Source: an uncultured Prolixibacteraceae bacterium | GTDB lineage: Bacteria; Bacteroidota; Bacteroidia; Bacteroidales; Prolixibacteraceae | NCBI GenBank assembly: GCA_937915865.1 | Contig: CALGIG010000116.1 | Location: 62,001-126,000, forward strand | DNA length: 64,000 bases | Direction of reading: 5' to 3' | Shown: positions 1-7,268 of the stretch, piece after piece | Numbering within the stretch: the first letter of the stretch is position 1 | Layout of the letters: every line of letters begins with the position of its first letter | Made by a program: the position numbers and the translations under genes | The notes under the pieces: model-generated | What the model was told of the DNA's origin: nothing | Database searches by the model: none | Seen by the model: the letters and a program-made list of their open reading frames with translations, nothing else

Positions 1-1
1 T

Positions 2-868
2 CACACGCAAAAAATGAGCATCGTACGAGATATGATGTGGGGGCACGATATGAAGTTTGAGAATGACCCTTACACTGGTGAACCAACTAACTTTATGAAC
101 GATATTAACCGGATGGATGAGAAACAGCGACTGGCATGGCGCAAAGCATACAATCCGCGTAACGAGGCTTTCCTGAAAAACAAACCTGAAGGGAGAGACC
201 TTGCCAAATGGAAATACCAGCGTTATATGCGCGACTATCTGAAATGTATCCAGTCGGTTGACGATGGGGTAGGACAGGTGCTCGATTATCTCGATAAAAA
301 CGGTCTGGCTGAAAATACGATTGTTATATATACTTCAGATCAGGGTTTTTACCTGGGAGAGCATGGTTGGTTCGATAAACGGTTTATGTATGAGGAGTCG
401 TTCCGAACACCACTGGTGATACGCTATCCGAAGGAGATAAAGGCAGGTACTGTAATCGACAAATTGGTTCAGAATGTTGATTATGCACCAACATTTTTGG
501 ATTACGCCGGATTAAAAGCGCCGGACGATATGCAGGGCCTTTCTTTTCGTAAACTGGTAAGAGGAGACGCAGGTGAATGGCGCGATGCTATTTATTACCA
601 ATATTTTGAATATCCCGCAGAGCATGAAGTAAAACGCCATTATGGTATTCGGACTGATCGTTATAAACTCATCCATTTTTACAACGATGTTGACGAATGG
701 GAAATGTACGATTTGGAAAAGGACCCGCACGAAATGAAAAGTATCTATAATAATAAAGCGTACACCGACGTACAAAAGGATATGCACACGCGACTTACCG
801 AACTTCGGGCCAAATATGGCGAAACCGACGAAATGGACCGGAAGTTTATTGAAAGTTACAAACGATAA
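2..868 (+). CDS. Sulfatase, C-terminal part (gene runs off the left edge)
   Basis: The open frame continues to the first base, so the 5' part, including the Cys/Ser that becomes formylglycine, lies outside the window. The visible 288 codons hold the distal alkaline-phosphatase-superfamily core: SDQGFYLGEHGWFDKRFMYE carries the metal-binding Asp/Gln and the conserved Gly-Glu-His, followed by RTPLVIRYP, DYAPTFLDYAG and a C-terminal segment with YKLIHFYND and MYDLEKDPHE. This order is typical of iduronate/heparan-type and other polysaccharide sulfatases of Bacteroidota, which remove sulfate esters from glycans in the periplasm. The substrate cannot be told from this half. No terminator hairpin follows at once. 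The ATG at 14 is internal. Family call firm, specificity unknown. Confidence 0.9.
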   Translation, partial: HTQKMSIVRDMMWGHDMKFENDPYTGEPTNFMNDINRMDEKQRLAWRKAYNPRNEAFLKNKPEGRDLAKWKYQRYMRDYLKCIQSVDDGVGQVLDYLDKNGLAENTIVIYTSDQGFYLGEHGWFDKRFMYEESFRTPLVIRYPKEIKAGTVIDKLVQNVDYAPTFLDYAGLKAPDDMQGLSFRKLVRGDAGEWRDAIYYQYFEYPAEHEVKRHYGIRTDRYKLIHFYNDVDEWEMYDLEKDPHEMKSIYNNKAYTDVQKDMHTRLTELRAKYGETDEMDRKFIESYKR

Positions 869-1050
869 GTCTGATAGAACAACAAAAGCAAAGTTTTTCG
901 AGAGACATAAAGATCAGGAGGCTGTTCAAAAAAAAGGATGGGATATTCAAGTGTACCAGTTTTCACTTGGTTACACAATGTAACTACTTTGAATTCTTTA
1001 GGGTTATCTTCTTCTTTTCTTGACAAACCTCCTTTAAATTATATATTTAA

Positions 1051-1169
1051 GTAATGAGAATGAAATAATGTCGTACTTATGTTCATATTTTTATACTGAC
1101 TCACCCCCTGCACCTAGCGGACGTCGGGGTGAGTACATTTAAAATACGACAATAAATTGTTCTTATTAC
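1051..1169. repeat. 119-bp imperfect palindromic element with GC-rich inner stem
   Basis: Arms 1051-1075 and 1145-1169 are reverse complements at 19 of 25 positions (both end in TGTCGTA/TACGACA). Inside them a perfect 9-bp stem, ACTCACCCC at 1099-1107 with GGGGTGAGT at 1126-1134, encloses an 18-base loop. The element is GC-rich only at its core and lies in otherwise AT-rich non-coding DNA. It could be a MITE-like repeat, a strong bidirectional terminator or a structured RNA; nothing in one copy decides this. Confidence 0.5.
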
Positions 1170-1409
1170 TTAGTAACAAAACAATCTATTGTTTTATTTT
1201 AAAATGCTCACATTATTATTTGTAAATTTTCCTATTATTTGTTTGTTTTTATTGTTTTATTGCCATAATTTTAATTGTTGCTTATTTCAATGAAGGTTGG
1301 TTTGTAGGGCTTGGTGGTAAAATAGGTTTCGCCAGGGTTCTTTGTAATAATGGTTTTCCTGAAAAACAAAACAAAATATCCAACTTGGTGCTGTGTTTTT
1401 TTCACCCGA

Positions 1410-1860
1410 CAGATGATTCCCGCTCAGAATTTTTCATTGACGTTAATAATCAGTTTGTAACTATTCAGAAATTTTAGAGAAGGTTTTTCTGTAGTTTAAA
1501 ACGACGCCGGAATTTTCCGGGCTGTGAAAAAACAGTTTGAAATGCTTATGGAATTTTCGAAACGCTCAAAAAGCAATTTATAACCACGTTGGAGTTCTTC
1601 GGAATGTTTTTCTGTAGTTTAAAACGACGCTGCAATTTTCCAGACTAGGAAAAAACAGTTTGACATGCCTCTGTAATTTTCCAGGCGCTAAAAAAACAGT
1701 TTATAACCACGTTGGAATTTTTCAGAGTGTTTTTGGGCAGTTTAAAACTGCGTCCGCATTTTTTAGGCGCTCAATAAACAGTTCAAAATGCTTCTGTAAT
1801 TTTCCAGGTACTCAAAAAGCAGTTCAAAATGAGTTTGGAATTTTTTGAGACTTTTTTAGT
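1410..1860. repeat. 41-bp tandem repeat array with 123-bp (ABC) higher-order period
   Basis: Units start at 1410, 1451, 1492, 1533, 1574, 1615, 1656, 1697, 1738, 1779 and 1820, exactly 41 bp apart with no indels; a degraded twelfth may start at 1861. Most begin CAGTTT or TAGTTT followed by an A-rich stretch and contain AATTTTCC-like cores. From 1492 on, every third unit is most alike: A (1492, 1615, 1738), B (1533, 1656, 1779), C (1574, 1697, 1820). The 1451 unit also fits phase C. A1 and A2 differ at 6 of 41 positions. Some units hold a small TTTTCC...GGAAAA dyad. In-frame stops (TAG at 1492 and 1615) argue against present coding. The array ends 110 bp before the DUF6261-like gene. Confidence 0.9.
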
Positions 1861-1973
1861 GACTTAAAATGTACCTGTTTTGTTTCGGATGTGGGATAAT
1901 CGGAAAATGTTTTGAGAAATTAGCCTGTGAAGGCATACAATAAATTTATGTTTAACCTTTAAAATTACCTCAG

Positions 1974-2708
1974 ATGATCAATTCATTGAATTTCTCGTTA
2001 TTTCCGAGCGACGAACTTCTTACGTTCGCCAAAGGAGCGCTTGCCCTTGTTGAACCGCGAAAAAATGGGTCTCCGGTTATTATTCCGTTTTTCGATAGGG
2101 CATTAGAGCAGCAAAACAATTTCATTATTGCGTTCGAACGCGAAATTAAAAACCCTTTTACCAAACAACTTGCCGTCGCTGATCAGAAACTCGATTTTAG
2201 TTTCCTGGCCTTTCGTTCGTACATCGAAGCCATAAGTTACAGGGTTACTATGCCCGATATGGCCGAAAGTGCCGGTAAAATTCTGGAAGTAATTCGTAAA
2301 CATGGCTGGTCGGCTGCCTCGATGGGTTATAAAGCTGAAGCTGCTACAATTACCAATCTCATTTCGGAATTGCAGGACAAGTACACCAACGAACTTCATT
2401 TAATCAGTGCAATTGACTGGCTAAGGGAGATGGAGGCTACCTTACAGGCATTTGAAGAGCTGGTTAAACAGCAGGTAACCAATTCGTCGGTTAGCGAACC
2501 AACGTTAAGCAGAGTGCGCCCCGAGTTAGTGCGGTCGTTAAAAGCCCTGTTTTCGATTATTTCGTTAACCCAGGAGGCTATCCCCGCTGACGAGCTGGCA
2601 ACCTTGGAAGCGTTGCTGAACGAACTCATCGTCCGCTCGCTGGCAACCGTAAAGGCTGCCGGGACACGGGCAGAGAATAAGAAGAAGGAAGAGGAGCAGC
2701 CTAAGTAG
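1974..2708 (+). CDS. Uncharacterised helical protein, DUF6261-like
   Basis: A 244-residue protein without signal peptide or membrane segment. It is almost entirely predictable helix, rich in Ala, Leu and Glu, and ends in a charged tail of Lys and Glu (KNKKKEEEQPK-like). Overall length, the N-terminal LNFSLFPSDELLTFAKGAL region and the midsection RSYIEAISYRV resemble the Bacteroidota family DUF6261, which has no known function; this assignment is by impression, not by a profile search. It is preceded by the 41-bp repeat array and followed by a strong hairpin, so it is probably a single transcription unit. No catalytic motif is visible. Confidence 0.6.
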   Translation: MINSLNFSLFPSDELLTFAKGALALVEPRKNGSPVIIPFFDRALEQQNNFIIAFEREIKNPFTKQLAVADQKLDFSFLAFRSYIEAISYRVTMPDMAESAGKILEVIRKHGWSAASMGYKAEAATITNLISELQDKYTNELHLISAIDWLREMEATLQAFEELVKQQVTNSSVSEPTLSRVRPELVRSLKALFSIISLTQEAIPADELATLEALLNELIVRSLATVKAAGTRAENKKKEEEQPK

Positions 2709-2719
2709 TATCACATTAG

Positions 2720-2748
2720 CCTCGACAGGGTTTCAAACCCTGTCGGGG
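2720..2748. terminator. Perfect palindrome, probable terminator or REP-like repeat
   Basis: An 11-bp perfect stem (CGACAGGGTTT with AAACCCTGTCG, one-base loop, 2723-2745) extends to 14 pairs with one G-T. It sits 11 bp after the DUF6261-like stop codon. The run after it on the plus strand is only moderately T-rich, so a dispersed palindromic repeat is an alternative. Confidence 0.55.
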
Positions 2749-2781
2749 ATAAAAACTTTTTGCGACACATAAAAACTAAAT

Positions 2782-3453
2782 ATGAATCAACTATTACCTT
2801 TAAAATCGACTTTGGTTAGTAAAGCCGAAAGTAAGTTTATTAGCTTACTTTGGTCAAAAACTAATTTGAAGCAAAGACACGTATTTTTTACTCTATTCCT
2901 TCTGGTGTTGTGTACCGGACAACTCTCCGCCCAAACCGTTACCCTGAACATTACGCAGAATTACACCCTGCCCGAAACTCCGGTTATTACCCGGGATGGC
3001 GATCAGCTAAACTCATCGGTTTCTACAGGAAACCAATGGTATTTCAACGGGACGAAAATTGAAGGGGCAACCCAATCTAGCGTAGTAATCACCCAATCGG
3101 GCACTTATTCTGTAACCGTGAGCAACGAGGCGGGCTGTAGTGCAGCTTCGGCAAACTATGCGGCCATCAAAACCGATGTTGGCTTAATTCCCGATGCCAG
3201 TTTTAGCTGCAAAGTTTTCCCAAACCCCAACGACGGTTATTTTACCGTTGAACTAACCACCAGCCGAAGCGGGCAGGTTGAACTTAACCTATATGCAACG
3301 GATGGACGAAATGTAGTTTCAAAAATTGTACAAACCGATGGCGGTACACGGCAAATAAAGTTTAGCGAAACCAGCCTGGTTCCGGGAGCCTACACGTTGC
3401 AAATACGGTTTGGGGCAAGGGTTGAGAGCAAAAAACTAATCATTAAACACTAG
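2782..3453 (+). CDS. Secreted protein with Ig-like domain and T9SS C-terminal sorting domain
   Basis: A 223-residue secreted protein. The long basic N-terminus is followed by a hydrophobic signal core (VFFTLFLLVLCTGQLSAQT, about residues 34-53, cleavage after SAQ likely). Residues about 75-120 look like an Ig/PKD-type module (QWYFNGTKIEGATQSS, TYSVTVSNEAGC). The last 75 residues form a type A type IX secretion sorting domain: VFPNPNDGYFTVEL, then GRNVVSK, then PGAYTLQIRFG and a final KKLIIKH. Such proteins cross the outer membrane through the T9SS and are attached to the surface. The gene is followed after 12 bp by the FISUMP gene with a strong Shine-Dalgarno, so the two are probably co-transcribed. 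Confidence 0.85.
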   Translation: MNQLLPLKSTLVSKAESKFISLLWSKTNLKQRHVFFTLFLLVLCTGQLSAQTVTLNITQNYTLPETPVITRDGDQLNSSVSTGNQWYFNGTKIEGATQSSVVITQSGTYSVTVSNEAGCSAASANYAAIKTDVGLIPDASFSCKVFPNPNDGYFTVELTTSRSGQVELNLYATDGRNVVSKIVQTDGGTRQIKFSETSLVPGAYTLQIRFGARVESKKLIIKH

Positions 3454-3465
3454 GAGGCCACGGTG

Positions 3466-5910
3466 ATGAAAAAGATATTTTTACTTGTTAGTTTGTTGTT
3501 TGCAATTAATACTGTATTTGCACAGACATTATATACCCGGAAAGATTCTATTCCTATTACGCAGGATTCGGTTACTTTGTCTGCTGGTCAGTTTAGAGGG
3601 AAATTACAATGGCAGCGTTCATTGGACGGGAAAACATGGAATGACCTAAAAGGAAAAACAACCCAGATTGTAAAAGTTGCTCAGGCGGATGAAGGTTTTT
3701 ATCGTGCAAAAATTTTAGAAGCAACTTGTAACCCGGTTTATTCTGATACAGCAGTTGTTGTGGCGAAAAAGGCTGTAAATGCTAATGTAACCGACCCTGA
3801 AAAAATTGTTGGTGCAACCTTGGTTGATCGTGACAACGACGTATTTACTTACGTCACTTCAGGTACATCTACACAAACGGTTTCTATACCAGTTAACACC
3901 GTTTTTGTGGATAGTGAAAAAGAAAGCGATATTCGGGTAGTTACCAGTATTACTCAAAATGGAGATACAGTAAAAGTAAATACCAATCAGGGTACAATGG
4001 AAGATTTGTTCAGTAACCTTGAGTTAAAATTATCAACTGCAACGATGACTCCGGTTACTAAAAGCGCTTACCTGACTACTTCGGCTTTGGCTAAGGCAAT
4101 GAAAGATGAGAAGGGGTTTATCCACCCGGTTGAAGTGATTGACAACAATATACAGCAATCCTCACTTAAAAGCGCCCAGGCAACTGATGAATCACTGCCT
4201 GGTATCTATTTCAGGAAAGATTTTAGTGGCGAAACTATTTGGGAAGAGGGAGGTGCCAGCATTTCTTTCGACCAGGCATATTACCAGTTGGGAACAGAAC
4301 TGGAATATGAGTTTAAATTTGAACAGCAGGGGTTCGATTGGGCGAACAAACAATTCCCCAAAGGGAAAATTACAAAATTTAAAATCTGTACCAACAAAGA
4401 AGCTTCAGGGGTAGAAGCAAAAATGGTTTTGAAGGCTACGACCAGCCATGAGTTCAATAAAGAAGACTCAAAAGTCATTCAAAAAAATGTTTTCAACAAA
4501 ACTTTTAAATATCTGGTTTTTGTTGCACCGTCGCCAATTCCCATTCCTTTTTGGGCAACGGTAAAAGTTGATTTAATGCGCGGTTCTTCTTCAACGATTT
4601 CAGGCGAGGCTTCAGTTACAGGAGGCGCAACCGGCAATTTTAATCTTGAACTGGGTGCAAGCTACGAAAATGGCCGTTGGACAACTATTAACCCTGCTTT
4701 CACTCCCAAGTTCACGCTTGAGGGGCCGGAAGTGGATGCCGCGGTAAACGTAAAAGCGCAGGTTGAAGTTTACCCGCATATCGAAGTTTCGTTTTACAGT
4801 GTATTGTCCCCCTATCTTGATATAGCTCCTTACATACGAAGCGAAATGGAATACAGTCTTTTAAAGAATTTTAAATATGACCTTTATTCGGGAGTGAATG
4901 CCCGTTTGGGGATTAAAGCCGATGTATTCGGAAGCAACATCTTCGATTATAATACGGGCGACCTGAATATGTTTGAAAAGTCGCTTTATACGGCCCCAAA
5001 GAAGCTGCAAGTGGTTAGCGGTAGTAATCAGGCAACTACACCAGGGAAAGCTTTACCTAGCCCGGTTGTTATAAAAGTACTTGATTCTAAGGATAAGCCT
5101 GTTAAAAATGCGATGGTCAATCTTAAAGCAAAACTAGGCAGTCTCTTTAAGTCTATTCTGGGGACTAAAAGCGCTACAATTACTAATGGCGATAATGGTG
5201 AATTAGTTTTGGCCTCTGATTCAACAGGGCATGTATCGGTAAACTGGGTCATGGCCCAAACAACAGCAAAAGATACGCTAGATGCTTACCTCAAAGATGG
5301 AACTGACACTAAAATTGATAGCTCATCCATTTCAGTAAATACTCAATCTTGTGGCTGCGATACCACCAAGTTTGGCCATTTTACCGACCCGCGCGATGGT
5401 CATGTTTATAAAACCATAAAAATTGGTACCCAGACCTGGATGGCTGAAAATTTGGCATGGTTCCCCTACATCACGCCAACCTGGCCTGATCCGGGTTATG
5501 CTTCGCCCTGCTATTTAGTCTCCAAAAACGGTGTACTTTATGACCACCCTGCCGCTTTAACCGCCGCTCCGGCTGGGTGGCACCTGCCCAGTGCCGCCGA
5601 ATGGGAAACCCTTTCCAATTACTTGGGCGGTGCGGAGGTCGCCGGGGGCAAAATGAAAGCCACCTATGGATGGGACAGTCCCAATACAGGTGCCACCAAC
5701 GAGAGTTGCTTTTCTGCTCTTCCGTGTGCCAGCTACGTCTACTACTGGGACTTCTCCTCTATAGGCGGCAACTGCGTCTGGTGGAGTAGTACCGCCGACG
5801 ATGAGTACAACGTGTGGAGCAGCGCCGTGAACACTAACGATACAAAGTTGCATATGGGCCAAACCTACGCCGGGTACTGGGGACACTCTGTGCGCTGCGT
5901 TAAGAATTAG
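3466..5910 (+). CDS. Large secreted protein with C-terminal FISUMP domain
   Basis: An 814-residue exported protein. A clear signal peptide (MKKIFLLVSLLFAINTVFAQ) is followed by an Ig-like stretch (LQWQRSLDGKTWNDLKG), a long beta-rich middle without recognised family, an Ig-like segment near residue 520-620 (KVLDSKDKPVKNAMVNLKA), and from about residue 630 a Fibrobacter succinogenes major paralogous domain: YKTIKIGTQTWMAENLAW, GWHLPSAAEWETLSNYLGG, NTGATNESCFSALP, WWSSTADDEYNVW, SVRCVKN. The function of FISUMP domains is not established; they are common on surface or secreted proteins of Bacteroidota. The ATG at 3466 is chosen over GTG 3463 because AGGAGG at 3452-3457 then lies 8 bases upstream, an unusually strong site for this phylum. 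Confidence 0.85.
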   Translation: MKKIFLLVSLLFAINTVFAQTLYTRKDSIPITQDSVTLSAGQFRGKLQWQRSLDGKTWNDLKGKTTQIVKVAQADEGFYRAKILEATCNPVYSDTAVVVAKKAVNANVTDPEKIVGATLVDRDNDVFTYVTSGTSTQTVSIPVNTVFVDSEKESDIRVVTSITQNGDTVKVNTNQGTMEDLFSNLELKLSTATMTPVTKSAYLTTSALAKAMKDEKGFIHPVEVIDNNIQQSSLKSAQATDESLPGIYFRKDFSGETIWEEGGASISFDQAYYQLGTELEYEFKFEQQGFDWANKQFPKGKITKFKICTNKEASGVEAKMVLKATTSHEFNKEDSKVIQKNVFNKTFKYLVFVAPSPIPIPFWATVKVDLMRGSSSTISGEASVTGGATGNFNLELGASYENGRWTTINPAFTPKFTLEGPEVDAAVNVKAQVEVYPHIEVSFYSVLSPYLDIAPYIRSEMEYSLLKNFKYDLYSGVNARLGIKADVFGSNIFDYNTGDLNMFEKSLYTAPKKLQVVSGSNQATTPGKALPSPVVIKVLDSKDKPVKNAMVNLKAKLGSLFKSILGTKSATITNGDNGELVLASDSTGHVSVNWVMAQTTAKDTLDAYLKDGTDTKIDSSSISVNTQSCGCDTTKFGHFTDPRDGHVYKTIKIGTQTWMAENLAWFPYITPTWPDPGYASPCYLVSKNGVLYDHPAALTAAPAGWHLPSAAEWETLSNYLGGAEVAGGKMKATYGWDSPNTGATNESCFSALPCASYVYYWDFSSIGGNCVWWSSTADDEYNVWSSAVNTNDTKLHMGQTYAGYWGHSVRCVKN

Positions 5911-5935
5911 GGTGTTTTGGCAGAGGTGACCTCCG

Positions 5936-6075
5936 CTAGTCGGGATGTTCGCAAAGGCTGGTGGCGATTTGTATCGCCATTTTTATAATAATGAATTTGT
6001 AATTCATACAAACTAAATGAACTGAAACTTGCTCGTTTGGATATGCAAAAGCTTGCGTGCGATAGCGCTAATTGG
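5936..6075 (+). repeat. Dispersed repeat, copy A (upstream of the toxin-antitoxin pair)
   Basis: This stretch is clearly alike to 6716-6877 and in part to 7029-7075. Shared blocks include GGTGGCGATTTGTATCGC, GAATTTGTAATTC, CAAACTAAATGAA and a TTTGGATATG...CTTGC segment. It contains two short palindromes (GGCGAT/ATCGCC and GAATT/AATTC). Confidence 0.75.
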
Positions 6076-6100
6076 CAGGCAGCACTTTTCTAGCTCTGGA

Positions 6101-6134
6101 TTCGTAATCGGGCAATGTAATTTTAATAAATTTG
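6101..6134 (+). promoter_or_regulatory. Candidate Bacteroidota promoter of the antitoxin gene
   Basis: TAAATTTG at 6127-6134 matches the -7 consensus TAnnTTTG of Bacteroidota primary sigma exactly and lies 22 bases before the ATG at 6157. A weak TTCG at 6101-6104 is the only -33 candidate, with a slightly long spacer. Confidence 0.35.
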
Positions 6135-6156
6135 CGAGGAAGCAATACTATAAAAC

Positions 6157-6360
6157 ATGAAAGAGGTAACCTTAAAAATTTCGGAAAATAAATATGATTT
6201 TTTCATGGAGCTTGTCAGCCAGCTTGGCATTGAAGTAGCAGAAAGTATTGATATTCCGGAGGAGCATAAAACTATTGTTCGCGAACGTATAAATACTTCC
6301 CAAACAGAAGAGTTAGTTTCCTGGAGAAAGGCCAGAAAACAATTCACATTTAAAGATTAG
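6157..6360 (+). CDS. Small antitoxin-like protein
   Basis: A 67-residue acidic protein, VTLKISENKYDFFMELVSQLG at the N-terminus (beta strand then helix, as in ribbon-helix-helix type or similar antitoxins) and a Lys/Phe tail FTFKD. It lies 5 bp before a RelE/ParE-like toxin gene in the usual antitoxin-first order. The N-terminus is consistent with DNA binding and the C-terminus with toxin contact, but no fold was verified. Family name uncertain; the role is inferred chiefly from the neighbour. Confidence 0.6.
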   Translation: MKEVTLKISENKYDFFMELVSQLGIEVAESIDIPEEHKTIVRERINTSQTEELVSWRKARKQFTFKD

Positions 6361-6365
6361 TCCTC

Positions 6366-6664
6366 GTGGGTTTTACTGTTTCAATTGATCCGAGAGCCAT
6401 TCTGGACATTCAGGAGGCGATAAACTATTACGACAATCAGCAGGTAGGTTTAGGAAGAAAGTTTGAAAGGGAATTGAATAAATACTTCATTGCACTTGAG
6501 AAAAATCCATTTTTTCGGATTCGTTATGATGCTGTTCGTTGTTTGCCACTGAAAAATTTCCTTACATGGTGCATTTCTCTGTTTCGGAAGAGCGAAAGTT
6601 GGTGATCGTTCATGCTGTATTTCACACTTCGCTTGATATTCAGAAATGGACAATGAGAAAGTAG
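6366..6664 (+). pseudogene. RelE/ParE-superfamily toxin with a -1 frameshift
   Basis: Starting at GTG 6366, the first frame gives FTVSIDPRAILDIQEAINYY, GRKFERELNKYF and RIRYDAVRCLPLKNF, which is the N-terminal two thirds of a ParE/RelE-type toxin, and then leaves family likeness and stops at 6605. The -1 frame from about 6557 continues perfectly with PYMVHFSVSEERKLVIVHAV and FHTSLDIQKW, ending at TAG 6662-6664. A single product of 99 residues would be a normal-length toxin. The shift lies at A AAT TTC (6554-6560), a slippery heptamer pattern, but loss of one A from the run explains it equally well. It may be an inactive remnant, a sequencing error or a site of programmed frameshifting. Confidence 0.75.
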
Positions 6665-6715
6665 AACCCTGTGCTGTTCATATAATTAATGAAGCCATTT
6701 CAACAATTACCCCTA

Positions 6716-6877
6716 CTGGTCGGGATATTCGTGGCCGCTGGTGGCGATTTGTATCGCTACTTCTATAACAGCGAATTTGTAATTCGCGCAAACTAAATGA
6801 ATTTAAACTTGCTATGTATATACTTTCGAACCTGCTCGTATGGATGTATAAACGCTCGCGGAGCTTTGCTCATTGGT
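6716..6877 (+). repeat. Dispersed repeat, copy B (downstream of the toxin-antitoxin pair)
   Basis: Direct copy of 5936-6075, diverged and with about 23 extra bases near 6813. Both copies run in the same direction, so the toxin-antitoxin pair is bracketed by direct repeats about 780 bp apart. Confidence 0.75.
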
Positions 6878-7028
6878 AAATTTTCGTTTATAAGTGAATT
6901 TTTCATACGTTAATGCAAAATATTCGGTTGTGGCTGAATATTTTGAAATGTTATGGAGATACAATTTATTTGGGAAAGAACACTTTTAACTGGTGTTAAT
7001 CTACCATGATTAATAAAATAAATCCCGT

Positions 7029-7075
7029 TCCTTTGGATATGAAACCCCTTGCATGTGTTAGTGCTGATTTGTATC
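7029..7075 (+). repeat. Dispersed repeat, partial third copy
   Basis: Begins TCCTTTGGATATG and continues CTTGCATGTGTTAGTGCT, matching the 3' third of copy A. The rest of 6878-7268 shows no gene. Confidence 0.5.
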
Positions 7076-7268
7076 TCAGTAATATAGCACTGCCACAATG
7101 ACCAACATTGAGCTAAATCCGTGAGGGCCGTTACAATCCTGGCGTAGAAGAGAGATCACAAAATGAGGTTGTTGAATATTTCTGCCTAAGATTATTTCCA
7201 TTTTGAAGGTTTCAGCCTATAGTTTTTCCTATCTTTAACTAACTGAAAATCTGAAAACCCTCAAAACT

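Noticed and set aside
512..787. Long antisense frame inside the sulfatase, and similar frames opposite glgB, hppA, hydA and others
   Set aside because: They mirror the codon pattern of the plus-strand gene, lack own start signals and have no family likeness.
1660..1848. A 62-codon frame within the 41-bp array with a visible 41-residue period (CNFPG...K..V.N..GIF)
   Set aside because: It starts at TTG without a ribosome binding site; the same phase is closed by TAG at 1492 and 1615, and the period follows from the 123-bp DNA repeat. Kept only as a remark in the array finding.
7201..7236. TTTTG...TATCTTT as promoter of glgB
   Set aside because: The spacer of 24 bases is outside the usual 19-21 and the -7 box is imperfect.
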